DNA of 64,000 nucleotides from Typhlomys cinereus. Lineage: Eukaryota; Chordata; Mammalia; Rodentia; Platacanthomyidae. Location of the stretch: the NCBI GenBank assembly GCA_023101885.1, contig JALPQD010000232.1, forward strand, positions 276,618 through 340,617. Direction: 5' to 3'. Below are positions 1-11,181 of this stretch, piece by piece. Numbering within the stretch: position 1 is the first letter of the stretch; each line of letters opens with the position of its first letter. The notes below the pieces were generated by a model. The model saw only the letters and a program-made list of their open reading frames with translations. It was not told where the DNA came from and ran no database searches. Both the position numbers and the translations under genes were made by a program.

Positions 1-687
1 GTCTGATAGGGCACAGGTTAGAATTTCAACTTTCTTGTATATGTGTAGATTCATTTTGTGGCCCAATATGTGATCTATTTTGGAGAAAGTTCCGTGTGCT
101 ACTGAGAAAAATGTGTATTCTTTGGTGCGTGGGTGAAAAGTTCGATAGAGATCTGTAAGGTCCATTTCTTTCAGGGTTTGATTAAGTTCCAAAGTGTCTC
201 TGTTAAGCTTTTGACCTGTTGATCTATCCCATGTAGAGAGGGCGGTGTTGAAGTCCCCAAGAATTATCGTTTGGGGGTTGATTTCTTGCTTTAGACGCTG
301 TAGGGTTTTCTTAATGAATGTGGAGGGGCCCGTATTGGGTGCATGTATGTTCAGTATTGTGAAATCTTCCTGGTGAATTGTACCTGTGACTAAAATGTAG
401 TATCCATCCGTGTCTCTTATAATTTTTTTTGGTTTGAAGTCCACTTTGTCTGATAGCATAATGGCTACCCCTGCCTGTTTTCTGCTTCCATTTGCTTGTA
501 GAATTGTTGACCAGCCTTTTATTTTTAGAGCGTGCCTATCTTTTGTGGTGAGATGGGTTTCCTGCAGGCAACAGATTGATGGATTGTGATTTTTAATCCA
601 AGTTTGTAATCTGTGTCTCTTGATTGGTGAATTAAGTCCATTAACATTTAGTGTTATAATGGAGAAACTATTGTTAATTCCAGACAT
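1..687 (-). CDS. L1-A ORF2, N-terminal 229 codons (endonuclease domain), cut by window edge
   Basis: This is the start of the L1 ORF2 protein, which nicks target DNA and reverse-transcribes L1 RNA. The ATG is at 687-685, and I read 229 codons without a stop to the window edge. The apurinic-endonuclease motifs are visible: LNVNG near residue 14 (metal/substrate Asn), QETHL near 43 (catalytic Glu), GDFNTALSTWD around 140-150 (catalytic Asp), and IDHILG near 205. The reading stops at 'ALSD', just before the expected catalytic His of an SDH motif. The endonuclease looks intact as far as it can be read. The reverse transcriptase (RT) and C-terminal domains are outside the window, so coding capacity of the whole ORF2 is unknown. 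Confidence 0.85.
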   Translation of the reverse strand, partial: MSGINNSFSIITLNVNGLNSPIKRHRLQTWIKNHNPSICCLQETHLTTKDRHALKIKGWSTILQANGSRKQAGVAIMLSDKVDFKPKKIIRDTDGYYILVTGTIHQEDFTILNIHAPNTGPSTFIKKTLQRLKQEINPQTIILGDFNTALSTWDRSTGQKLNRDTLELNQTLKEMDLTDLYRTFHPRTKEYTFFSVAHGTFSKIDHILGHKMNLHIYKKVEILTCALSD

Positions 688-737
688 TTATTATGTTTAG
701 TAGCTTTTATAAGTATATTGCTTCGCTTTTAATGGTG

Positions 738-1801
738 TTATATTTGCCTTCTGTTCTCCTGGATATGCCTGTTTTTTTCTTCACGCTTGAGTATCATTTC
801 TAGCAGTTTTTGAAGTCCTGGTTTGGTGGCCATGTATCCCTTAAAGTTGTCTTTGTGCTGGAAAATTTTTCTTTCTCCCTCGATCATGACTGATAGTTTT
901 GCAGGGTAAATCATCCTGGGTTGACATTTTTGCTCATTCAATACTTGAAGTATGTCTCTCCAAGCTCTTCTTGCTTTTACTGTTTCGACTGAGAAGTCAT
1001 TTGTTATTTTAATAGGTTTACCTTTAAAAGTGACTTGTTTTTTCTCCCTTGAAGGTCTCAGCACCAGTTGTTTATCTTGAATGTGGAGTGTTTTAACTAT
1101 TATTTGCCGCAGTGTGCTTCTATTTTGGTCGTATCTGTTTGGGGTGCGGAATGCCTCTTGTATATGAATGGGCCTCTCTTTTTTTAGATGAGGAAAGTTT
1201 TCCTTGATGATCGTTTGAAAAATTTCCTCAGGGGTGGTATTTTGAGATTCTTGCTCTGGTATTCCATGAATACGCATGTTAGGCTTCTTCAGGGTGTCCC
1301 ATATCTTGGATATTTCTCAAGTATCTTTTTGGCTTTAACAACCTCTTCCATTGAGCTGGTTAGTACTCCCACTTTATCTTCAAGGTCTGAAATTCTGTTT
1401 TCTGCTTCATTAGTTCTGTTGATAAGACTCTCTGTGGCGCTCTGGGTTGAAGATAACTTGTCTTTTAGCTCAGTTTTAAATTCTGCTTGAGTTTGTTTTA
1501 ACTGCTCTATGCCACTTTTTGTTTCTTGCACTGTTTTTCTCAACTCCTCCAGATGTCTGTTGTGTTCCTCTTCAAAGCGATTGATTCGATTATGTAATTC
1601 CTCCCGGATTTCCTCTTTCATAGTATTGAACATGGTAATGATCATATTTTGGAAGACCTTATCCTGGGTGAGGCTTTCTTGGCCTTTTTCCACGGGTTTG
1701 TTCTTGTTGGAGTCTAACATTGGGTTAATTTCTTCAGTGGGAAATTTGTTTACTTGAGTGTTGCTTCTCATGGATTTGCACTTTGACTTTGGCATTGTCA
1801 T
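738..1801 (-). pseudogene. L1-A ORF1 (RNA-binding chaperone) with one frameshift
   Basis: L1 ORF1 protein is a trimeric RNA-binding protein: an N-terminal coiled coil, an RRM and a C-terminal domain. The first 170 codons (1801-1289) open with MTMPKSKCKS, then show coiled-coil heptads (EELHNRINRFEEEHNRHLEE and onward) and run out of frame. The second part (1277-738, 179 codons) begins MRIHGIPEQE and contains the RRM and CTD with the usual REKKQVTFKG and ARRAWRDIL stretches. Compared with L1-B and L1-C, about 4 bases are missing near 1311-1316, just before the 'WDTLKKPNMRIHG' segment, which shifts the frame and ends the first part at a TGA. Apart from this the frame is open, so the copy is young but ORF1-defective. 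Confidence 0.88.
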
Positions 1802-2386
1802 TTTAACTCTTAAGATCTCTCAATTTCACTAAACTGAATTATTTGGCCTGGGGTACTGGTGGGCGGGGCCCGAAAGGGGACTTACCTAGGGCGCGGGGTG
1901 AGGCCCGGCTGGACCACGCGCGTGTTCCGACCAGCGGAGCGGGGTGGGGTGAAAAGGGAGGATGGGCGCGTCGGCGTGGAGCTATTTAACCCGAGGGCAG
2001 CTGGGGCGGGGCCCGGGCGCAGGAGGAGGTCCTCCTCGTCCCTAGGCCCCCGCGGGGCTCCGGCTGGATGGTGGGAGTCGGAGCCGGGTCCCTGTGGGCT
2101 GACCTGGGGTCCTAGGGCGTGGGGTAAGGCCTGGCTGGACCTCGCGTGCGCGTCCCAACCGGCGGAGCGGGGTGGGGTGAAAAGGGACGATGGGCGCGTC
2201 GGCGTGGAGCTATTTTACCCGAGGGCAGCTGGGGCGGGGCCCAGGCGCAGGGGGAGGTCCTCCTCGTCCCTCGGCCCCCCGCGCGGCTCCCGCTGGATGG
2301 TGGGAGTGGGAGCTGGGTCCCTGTGGGCTGACCTGGGGTCCTAGGGCGCGGGGTGAGGCCCGGCTGGACTGCGGGTGCACGTCCCC
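1802..2386 (-). promoter_or_regulatory. L1-A 5'UTR: tandem GC-rich promoter monomers
   Basis: A short AT-rich tether (about 1802-1858) is followed by a CpG-rich array. The landmark 'tagggcgcggggtgaggcc' and its close variants recur at 1887, 2113 and 2342, giving repeat lengths of 226 and 229 bp: two full monomers and a partial one. Other shared blocks include 'gatgggcgcgtcggcgtgga' at about 1961 and 2190. Tandem monomers of about 200 bp acting as an internal promoter are established for rodent L1. That these act as one is inferred from position and layout. Confidence 0.85.
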
Positions 2387-4609
2387 GGAAGGCCTCTGAT
2401 TTTTGCACATTTATTTTGTATCCTGCCAGCCTGCTGAACTTCTCAATTAGTTCCAGGAGCTTCCTGGTGGAGTTTTTGGCATCACTTAGGTATAAGATCA
2501 TGTCATCTGCAAATAGGGATAGCTTGACTTCTTCCTTGTCGATTTGAATCGCTCTTATGTCCCTTTCTTGTCTTATGGCTTTGGCTAAGACTTCAAGTAC
2601 AATATTGAATAGAAGTGGTGAGAGTGGACAGCCTTGTCTAGTTCCTGATCGAAGTGGGAATGATTCCAATTGTTCCCCATTGAGCACAATCCTTGCTGTG
2701 GGCTTGTTGTATACAGCTTTTATTATATTGATAAAGGTTCCTTTCATTCCTACAGTCTCTAGCATTTTGATCATAAAAGGCTGTTGGATTTTGTCAAAGG
2801 CTTTTTCTGCATCTATCGAGAATATCATGTGGTCTTGGACTTTGGACTGATTTACATGATGAATTACATTTATTGATTTGCATATGTTGAACCAACCTTG
2901 TGTGCCAGGGATGAAGCCTACTTGGTCCCCGTGAATGATCTTTTTAATATGTTTTTGAATCCGATTTGCTAAGACTTTGTTGAGAATCTTTGCATCTGTG
3001 TTCATCAGAGAGATCAGCCTATAGTTTTCTTTTTTAAGTGAATCTTTATTAGGTTTTGGGATTAAGATGATATTAGCTTCATAGAAGGAATTTGGTAGTG
3101 TTCCTTCCTTTGCTATTTGATGGAACAGTTTAAGGAATATTGGTGTTATTAACTCCTTAAATGTCTGGTAGAATTCTGTGCTGAATCCATCTGGTCCAGG
3201 ACATTTTTTGGTGGGAAGATTTGAGATTACTTCTTCAATTTCCTTGTATGTTATAGGACTATTTCAATAATTCATAACTTCCTGATTCAATTTAGGTAGG
3301 TTGTGTTTACTTAGAAATTCATCCATCTCTTTTGTGTTGTCAAACTTCACAGAGTACAAGTTTTTGAAGTATGATGTTATAATTCTCTGGATTTCTTGGG
3401 TATCCGTAGTGATAACTCCATGTTCATTTCTAATTTTGTTAATTTGGGTTTTCTCTCTCTTGCTTTTGGTTAATTTAGCTAGGGGTGTATCAATCTTACT
3501 GATTTTTCAAAGAACCAGTTTTTGACTGGTTGATTTTTTCTATTGTTTTCTTAGTCTCGATTTCAGATATTTCTCCCCTTATTTTGCTAATCTCCTCTCT
3601 TCTACTACTTTTGGGATCAGATTGCTCAAGTTTCTCCAAAGCCTTAAGCTGCATCGTTAAATTATTTATTTCTGATGTTTCTATTTTTCTGATGTAGGCA
3701 TTAAGAGCTATGAACTTACCTCTTAGAACAGCTTTCATTGTGTCCCAGAGATTTTGGTAAGTTGTATTTTCATTTTCGTTCACTTTCAGGAAATCTTGAA
3801 TTTCCTGTTTAATTTCTTCCTGAATCCAGTTCTCATTCAGCATCATAGTGTTAAGTTTCCAGGAGTTAGTGTATTTTCTCTTGTTTGTTGTGTTGTGGAT
3901 GTCCAGCTTTAGGCCGTGGTGGTCTGATAGGGCACAGGCTAGAATTTCAACTTATTTGTATTTGTGTAGATTCATTTTGTGGCCCAATATGTGATCTATT
4001 TTGGAGAAAGTTCCGTGTGCTGCTGAGAAAAATGTGTATTCTTTGGTGCGTGGGTGAAAAGTTCAATAGAGATCTGTAAGGTCCATTTCAGTAAGGGTTT
4101 GGTTAAGCTCCAAAGTGTCTCTGTTAAGCTTTTGACCTATTGATCTATCCCATGTTGAGAGGGCGGTATTGAAATCCCCGAGAATTATCGTTTGGGGATT
4201 GATTTCTTGCTTTAGATGCTGTAGGGTTTTCTTAATGAATGTGGAGGGGCCCATATTGGGTGCATATATGTTCAGTATTGTGAAGTCTTCCTGGTGAATT
4301 GTACCTGTGACTAAAATGTAGTATCCATCTGTGTCTCTTATGATTTTCTTTGGTTTGAAGTCCACTTTGTCTGAAAGCATAATTGCTACCCCTGCCTGTT
4401 TCCTGGTTACATTAGCTTGCAAAGATTTTGGACCAGCCTTTCATTCGTAGGACATGCCTATCTTTTGTGGTGAGATGAGTTTCTTGAAGGCAGCAGATTG
4501 TTGGATTGCGGTTTTTAATCCAAGTTTGTAATCTATGTCTCTTAATCGGTGAGTTAATGCCGTTGACATTTAATGTTATAATGGAGAAATTATTTTTAAT
4601 TCTGGACCT
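2387..4609 (-). pseudogene. L1-B ORF2 (endonuclease/reverse transcriptase), broken
   Basis: The position of the usual ATG reads AGG (4609-4607). The endonuclease part contains a frame break near 4421, and GATCTCTAT is followed by TGA (stop at 4063-4065) where L1-A has CGA, a typical CpG-decay nonsense change. The RT domain is well preserved between 3005 and 2387: [13 protein letters not shown], then [16 protein letters not shown], then the catalytic [11 protein letters not shown] box. Just downstream, at KSEAF, the frame runs into L1-A monomer DNA for about 90 meaningless codons. Everything after RT motif C/D is separated by L1-A. Confidence 0.88.
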
Positions 4610-4665
4610 TTTTATGTTTAGTAGATTTTGTAAGCATGTTGTTTGATATTTATATTTTGGTGGTA

Positions 4666-5731
4666 TTATACTTCCCTTCTGTCCTCCTGGATACGCTTGT
4701 TCTTTTCTCCAAGCTTGAGTATCATTTCTAGCATTTTTTGAAGGCCTGGTTTGGTAGACATGTATCCCTTCAAGTTGTCTTTGTGCTGGAAAACTTTTCT
4801 TTCTCCCTCAATCATGACAGATAGTTTTGCCGAGTGTATCAGTCTGGGTTGGCATTTTGGCTCATTTAATACTTGAAGTATGTCTCTCCAAGCTCTTCTT
4901 GCTTTTACTGTTTCCATTGAGTAGTCATTTGTTATTCTAATAGGTTTACCTTTAAAAGTGACTTGCTTTTTTTCTCTTGAAGCTCTCAGCACTCTTTCTT
5001 TGTCTTGAATGTGGAGTGTTTTGACTATTATTTGCCGTGGCGATTTTCTATTTTGTTCATATCTGTTTGGAGTGCGAAATGCCTCTTGTATTTGGATAGG
5101 CCTTTCATTCTTTAGTTGTGGGAAGTTTTCATTTATGATGAATTGAAGTATTTCCTCAGGTGTGGTATTTTGGGATTCTTGTTCTGGTATTCCATGAATG
5201 CGCATGTTAGGCTTCTTCAGGGTGTCCCATATTTCTTGAATGCTCCTCTCCAGTATCTTTTTGGCTTTAACAATCTCTTCCATTGAGCTGGTTAATTCTC
5301 CTACTTTTGTTTTCAAGATCTGAAATTCTATTTTCTGCCTCATTTGTTCTGCTGATAAGACTCTCTGTGGAGTTTTGGGTTGAAGATAACTTATCTCTTA
5401 GTTCAATTTTAAACTCTGCCTGAGACTGTTTTACCTGCTCTATACCTATTTTTATTTCTTGAACTGTTTTTCTCAACTCCTCCAGGTTCCTGTTGTATTC
5501 CTGTTCAAAGTGGTTGATACGGCTGTTTAACTCTTCTCGGATTTCCTCTTTCATATTATTAATCATGGTAATGATCATACTCTGAAAGTCATTATGTTGG
5601 GTCTGGCTTTCATGGCTATTTTCTATGGATTTGTTCTGGTCGCAATCCATCGTTATGGGATTGATTCTTTTGGTGGGAGATTGGTCTTCTTGGGTTTTGT
5701 TTCTCCTGGATCTGCACTTTGACTTGTACAT
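4666..5731 (-). pseudogene. L1-B ORF1 with a one-base frameshift
   Basis: Two overlapping open stretches together make one ORF1. 5731-5267 carries the N-terminus (MYKSKCRSRR) and coiled coil up to DLENKS. 5343-4666 carries the rest in another frame (ILKTKVGELTSSMEE, NMRIHGIPEQES, ARRAWRDILQ, ending QEDRREV). The switch lies near 5300-5313, where the T-rich run 'cttttgttttc' is a base longer than the matching site in L1-A. Total length about 355 codons, usual for L1 ORF1. Confidence 0.87.
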
Positions 5732-6586
5732 TGTTGTTTTGTTTTTTAGGACCTTTCAGTTTCTGTGTGTTTTTCACTGAACCGATGTAGTTGGTATTTT
5801 TACACCTGCCAATTGTTACTAGTGCTTGCCTTGGATTGGGTATGTTTGTGTATTGGTATTGTTATATCCTAGATGAGACTACTAGGATGTTAGTACGTCA
5901 GTTAAGTAACCAGGGGATGAATATAAGTATGGTAGTGCACTTTTACAATTTAGTGTCTTGGTGAAATGTGAGGGTGGGTGGTGTACTCCCTGGAGTTGTA
6001 TGTTTTTGGGGTGGCTGTATGAGGAAGCTGACCCACAGCATTGATACTAGAAACGATCAGTAAGGTGAGAGAAAAGAAAAAAAAAGTTTACTTATCTTTG
6101 GGCTGGATGTGAAGAATCTCGCGCATGTGATACAATGGTTGTAGTGAAGTCCAGATGTATGGCCTGTGTTCCCTTTGTTCCTTAGAGTTTTGCTTGAGTT
6201 TCCTTTGGACTCTATTGAATTCTGAGTAGCAGTGTGTCTTCTGTGGACCACGTGCGTAGGTCCCCGGTGGGCCAGAGAGGCAGAAGGTCTGATGTTGATG
6301 GCAGAATTCTTCACCTGCGACCTGGGGTGGGGGGGAGGGGCGCAGGGCGGGAGGGCACGAGGGGCTGGTGTCCGGGGCGGGGCCCCGGAGGCTAAGCTGG
6401 CGGCCATGCACGAGTGCTGCTGGCCGGGCGACTGGGCTCCGGGGTGGGGGTGGGGGTGGGGGGCTGGGCTGGGAGGGGCTCTCTCTCACCTGGGCGCTGG
6501 TCGGGGTTCGGTGCGGAGGGGGCTGAGGGCAGAGCCGGCGGCCGCGCATGCGGGTGCTGCTGGCCGGGCGGCTGGGCTCCGGGGTT
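5732..6586 (-). promoter_or_regulatory. L1-B 5'UTR, with a different GC-rich repeat at its 5' end
   Basis: 5732 to about 6290 is a moderately AT-rich leader clearly related to the leader of L1-C (about 11182-11640). 6290-6586 is CpG- and G-rich and holds two related units: 'gtgctgctggccgggcg' at about 6414 and again about 138 bp further on, each followed by 'ctgggctccgggg'. This unit has no visible similarity to the 226-229 bp monomers of L1-A. Promoter function is inferred from its position. Confidence 0.75.
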
Positions 6587-9500
6587 GGAAAAGTTTCTTT
6601 TGAGTTCTGAGGCCCATTTTTTAATTGGGCCATCTATCTCCTTGGTGTTTAGTTTTTTAAGTTCTTTGTGCACTCTGGATAATAGAGTTCTATCAGATAT
6701 GTAGTTAGTGAAGATTTTCTCCCATTCTGTGGGTTGCCTTTTTGCTCAGTTTACAATCTCTTTATCTGAACAGAAGCTCTTTAATTTCACAAGATCCAAT
6801 TTGTTGAGTGTTGGTTCTAGTGACTGCTATTGGATTTCTCTTTAGGAACTGTTGGCCTAGCCCAATTAGCTGGAGGGAGTTCCCTACCCTTTCAACTATG
6901 GTTTTTATAGTCTCTGGCCTAATATTAAGGTCCTTTATCCACTTGGGATTAATTTTTGTGCATGGCAACAAGTACGGGTCCAGTTTTAATCTTTTGCATG
7001 TGGATATCCAGTTTTGCCAGCACCATTTGTTGAAGATGCTGTTCCTTTTCCATTGGATTTTTTTTGAGTCCCTTTGTCAAAGACCAAATGGCTGTAACTG
7101 TGTGGCTTATATCTGTATCTTCAACCCTTATTCATTGATCTACATGTCTATTTTGGAGCCAGTATCAGGCTGTTTTTATTACTGTAGATTTGTAGTATAG
7201 ATTAAGGTTTGGTATGATGATACCTCCAGCAGTGTTTTTGTTATTCAGGATTGTTTTTGCTATTCTGGGCCTTTGGTGCTTCCATGTGAATTTTGAGATT
7301 GTTTGGTCAATTTCTTTAAATAATTACTTTGGGATTTTGATTGGCATAGCATTGAATCTGTATATTGCCTTTGGTAGGGTAGGATGATCATTGTTATGAT
7401 GTCGATTCTGCCAATCCAGGAGCTTGGGAGGTCTTTCCACCTTCTGGTGTCTTCCATAATTTCTTTCTTTAGGGTTTTAAAGTTTCCATTATAAAGGTCT
7501 CTCACTTCTTTGGTTAGATTTATACCAACGTATTCCGTTTTTTAGGGGCTACAGTAAATGGGATTATTTCTCTTAGGACTTTTTCACTTTTTTTATCCTT
7601 GGTTTATAGGAAGACCACTGATTTTTGCATGTTTATTTTGTAACCTGCCATTCTGCTGAACTTATTATTAGTTCCAGGAATTTCCTGGTGGTGTTTTTAG
7701 GATCACTCAGATATACAATCGTGTCATCTGCAAATACAGATATCTTGACTTCTCCTTTCCGATTTGAATCCCTTTTATCTGCCTCTCTTGTCTGATGGCT
7801 CCAGCTAAGACTTCAAGTACAATATTGAATAGAAGTTGTGAGAGTTGGACAGCCTTGTCTAGTTCCTGATCAAAGTGAGAATGCTTCAAGTTTTTCCCCA
7901 CTGAGTTTGCTGCTGTTGGCTTGTTGTATACAGCTTTTATTATGTAAATATAAGTTCTTTCAGTTCCAGTTGTCCCTAAGGTTTTGATCATAAAAGGATG
8001 TTGGATCTTGTTAAAAGCTTTTTCTCAATCTATCAAGAATATCATGTGGTCTTGGACTTTGGATTGGTTTATATGATGGATTACGTTTATTGAATGTTGA
8101 ACCAACTTTGTGTGCTTGCGATAAAGCCTACTTGATCACAGTGAATGATCTTTTTGATATGTTTTTGAATCTGATTTGCTAAGATTTTGTTGAGAATCTT
8201 TGCATCTGTGTTCATGAAAGAGATTGGTCTATAGTTTTCTTTTTCAAGTGTATCTTTATTAGGTTTTGGGATTAGTAAGATATTAGTTCTGCAGAAAGAA
8301 TTTGAAAGTGTTCTCTCCATTATTTTATGGAACAGTTTAAGAGTATTGTTCTTTAAATATCTGATAGAATTCTGTGCTGAATCCATCTGGTTCAGGACAT
8401 TTTTTTGATGGGAAGATTTGAGATTATTTCATCAATTTCCTGATTTGTTATAAGACTATTTAAATAATTCAAAAATTCCTGATTCATTTTAGGTAAGTTG
8501 TGCTTACTCAGAATTCATCCATTTCTTTTGTGTTATCAGATTTCATGGAGCATAAGTTTTTGAAATATGACTTAATAATTCTCTGAATTTCTTGGGTGTT
8601 GGCTGTGATAACTCCATTTTCATTTCTAATTTTGCTAATTTGGATTTTCTGTCTCTTGATTTTTGTTAATTATCTAGGGGTTTATCAGTCTTACTGATTT
8701 TTTTTCAAAGAACCAGTTTTTCATCTGGTTGATTCTTTGTATTGTTTTCCTTATCTCAGTTTCAGGTATTTCTTCCCTGATTTTGCTAATCTCCTCTCTT
8801 CTACTGCTTTTGGGATTGAATCGCTCTTGTGCTTTAAACTGCATTGTTAAGTTATTTACTTGTGATGTTTCCATTTTCTGATATAAGCATTAAACTTACC
8901 TCTTAGGACAGCTTTCATTGTGTTCCAGAGATTTTGATATGTTGTATTTTCATTATTGTTCACTTTTAGAAATCTTAAATTTCCTTTTTGATTTCTTTTT
9001 GAGCCCATTTCTCATTCAGCATCATAGTGTTTAGTTTCCAAGAGTTAGTGTATTTTCTGCTGTTTGTTGTGTTGTGGATGTCAAGCTTTAGACCATGGTG
9101 GTCTGACAGGGTACAGGCTATAATTTCAACTTTTCTGTATTTATGTGGAGATTTGTTTTGTGGCCCAATATGTGGTCTATTTTGAAGAAAGTTCCATGGG
9201 CTGCTAAGAAGAATGTGTATTCCTTGGTGCTTGGATGACAGGTTCATTAGAGATTGGTAAGATCCATTTCAGTAAGGGTTCGATTTAGTTCCAATGTGTC
9301 TCTGAGTTTTCGGCCTGTTGATCATCCCATGTTGAGAGTGCAGTATTGAAATCCCCAAGTATTATCGTTTTGGGATTGATTTCTTGTTTTAGATGTTGTG
9401 GCATTTCCTTAATGAATGTGGAGGAGCCCATATTAGGTATGTTTATGTTCAATATTGTCAAGTCTTCCTGGTGAATTGTTCCTGTGACTAAAATGTAGTA

Positions 9501-9782
9501 TCCTGTATCACTTATGATTTTCTTTGGTTTGAAGTCCACTTTGTCTGACAGCATAATTGCTACTCCTACTTGTTTCCTGGTTCCATTAGCTTGAAGAATA
9601 TATGACCAGCCTTCTACTTTTAGAATGTGCCTATCTTTTGTGGTGAGATATGTTTCCTGAAGGCAGAAGATGGATGGGTTTTGATTTCTAATCCATGTTT
9701 GTAACCTGTATCTTTTAATTGGTGAGTTAATTCCATTGACATTTAGTATTATAATGGAGAAGTTACTTTTAATTCCTGACAT
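6587..9782 (-). pseudogene. L1-C ORF2, heavily decayed
   Basis: The ATG at 9782 starts a good endonuclease N-terminus (MSGIKSNFSI, NVNG, QETYLTT, GDFNTALSTWD) that is open to 9285, then a frameshift follows. Fragments in changing frames cover the rest: the region before RT (8874-8674), early RT with [18 protein letters not shown] (8386-8087), a damaged RT core (7991-7707, with [20 protein letters not shown] where the family reads [10 protein letters not shown]), and C-terminal pieces (7505-7260, 6971-6762, and 6673 onward). The ORF2 end beyond about residue 1050 is displaced past the window edge by the later insertions. Confidence 0.88.
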
Positions 9783-9846
9783 TTTTTGTTTTTAGTGGCT
9801 TTCATAGTGTATTATTTAGCTTGTAGGTTGTGGTGATATTATACTT

Positions 9847-11181
9847 CCTTTTTGTCCTCCTGGATATGCTTGTTGTTTTCTTCAAGCTTGAGTATCTTTT
9901 CTACATTTTTTGAAGACCTGGTTTAGTGGTCATGTAATTCTTCAAGTTGTCCTTATGGTGGAAAATTTTTCTTTCACCCTTGATCATGATAGATAGTTTT
10001 GCTGGGTATATCAGCCTGGGTTGACATTCGTGCTCATTCAATAATTGAAGTACGTCTTTCCAAGTGCTTTTGGCTTTTACTGTTTCCATTGAAAAATCAT
10101 TTGTTATTTTAATAGGTTTATCTTTTTTTAAATTTTTTTATTTATTCAATTGTGAGTGTGTGCATATGTATGTGTGAGCACGCGTGTCTGTGTGTGTGTA
10201 GAACCACGGACAAATTCTGGAACCACCATGGACGCCTCCACCTCCTCCGACCCGGGATTCACAGGCTCCGCCCTACCAGGGCCAGAAATGCAGGCCACCC
10301 CCACTTCCGCCTGGTGTCTATACATGGGATCTGGGATCTGAACTCAGGACCTTCCGCCTGCAAGGCAGAGGCTTAACCCCTGAGCCACCTCTCCAGCCCT
10401 TAATAGGTTTATCTTTAAAAGTGACTTTTTTTCTTCTTGAATCTCTCAGCACATTCTTTTTGTCTTATATATGTAGTGTTTTGACTGGTATTTGCCTTGG
10501 CGAGTTTTTATTTTGGTCATATTGGTTTGGGGTGCAGAATGCCTCTTGTATTTGGATGGGTCTCTCTTTCTTTAGATGTAGAAAGTTTTCTTTATGATAA
10601 TTTGACAAATTTCCTTGGACGTGGTATTTTGGGATTCTTGTTCTGGTATTCCATGAATACACATGTTAGGCTTCTTCAGGGTGTCCCATAACTCTTGAAT
10701 ATTCCTCTCAAGTATCTTTTTGGCTTTAACGACTTCTTTGATTGAACTGATTAATTCTTCCACTTTGTCTTCAAGTGGTCTTTTCTGCTTCTTTAGTTCT
10801 GCTGATAAGATGCTCTATTGAGTTCTGGGTTGAAGATAGCTTGTCTTTTAGTTCAAGTTTAAACTCTGCTTGAGATTGTTTCAACTGTTCTATGCCTATT
10901 TTTGTTTCTTCAACTGATTTTCTCATCTCCTCCAAGTGCCTGTTGTGTTCCTGTTCAAAGTGGTTGATGTGGTTACTTAACTCCTCCCATATTTCCTCTT
11001 TCATTGTTTTAATCATAGTAAAGATCAGGCTTTGAAAATCATTATCTTGGATATGGCTTTCTCGGCTATTTTCTGTGAGTCTGTTCTAGTTGGATTCTAT
11101 CATTATTGGGTTGATTCTCTTTGTAGGAGATTTGCTGTCTTGATTTTTGTTTCTCATGTATTTGTGCTGTGACCTAGGCAT
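9847..11181 (-). pseudogene. L1-C ORF1, decayed and split by a SINE
   Basis: The ATG is at 11181-11179 (MPRSQHKYMR), then a coiled-coil stretch (11016-10771), the linker and MCIHGIPEQESQNT (10763-10572), and RRM/CTD pieces (10662-10465 and 10089-9901). Several frameshifts separate the parts. A complete B2-like SINE sits inside the segment coding FKGKPIKITN, flanked by a 17-nt duplication of that L1 sequence. Confidence 0.85.
10126..10399 (-). mobile_element. B2-superfamily SINE (young 'A' type) inside L1-C ORF1
   Basis: Head at 10399 (complement reads 'agggctggagaggtggctca'), body with the 'caggcggaagtgggggtggc' block, then a CA-rich 3' part and A-rich tail ending at 10126. TSD 'ttaataggtttatcttt' at 10109-10125 and 10400-10416, 17 nt perfect, made of L1-C sequence. 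Confidence 0.93.

Larger units (their letters stand above)
1..2386 (-). mobile_element. L1-A: youngest LINE-1 of the nest, 5' two-fifths only
   Basis: Non-LTR retrotransposon read on the minus strand. From its 5' end (about 2386) it has a GC-rich 5'UTR of tandem monomers, ORF1 (1801 to 738) and the start of ORF2 (687 to 1); the rest lies outside the window. Its 5' end abuts ORF2 of L1-B with no spacer, so it inserted into L1-B. It is the least decayed of the three nested copies: the visible ORF2 has no stop, and ORF1 is broken by one small deletion. Its 3' end, poly(A) and TSD cannot be seen here. Confidence 0.93.
2387..6586 (-). mobile_element. L1-B: middle LINE-1 of the nest, interrupted by L1-A
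   Basis: Minus-strand L1 with a 5'UTR (about 6586-5732), ORF1 (5731-4666) and ORF2 from about 4609 down to 2387, where L1-A's monomers begin inside the codons for the [12 protein letters not shown] block. The remaining ORF2 C-terminus and 3'UTR should lie beyond the left edge, after L1-A ends. Its own 5' end is fused to ORF2 of L1-C at about 6586/6587. It carries several disabling changes, more than L1-A and fewer than L1-C. Confidence 0.92.

Noticed and set aside
1859..2386. Tandem repeats considered as a satellite or CRISPR-like array
   Set aside because: Units are 226-229 bp with no spacers and sit at the 5' end of an L1, so they are promoter monomers.
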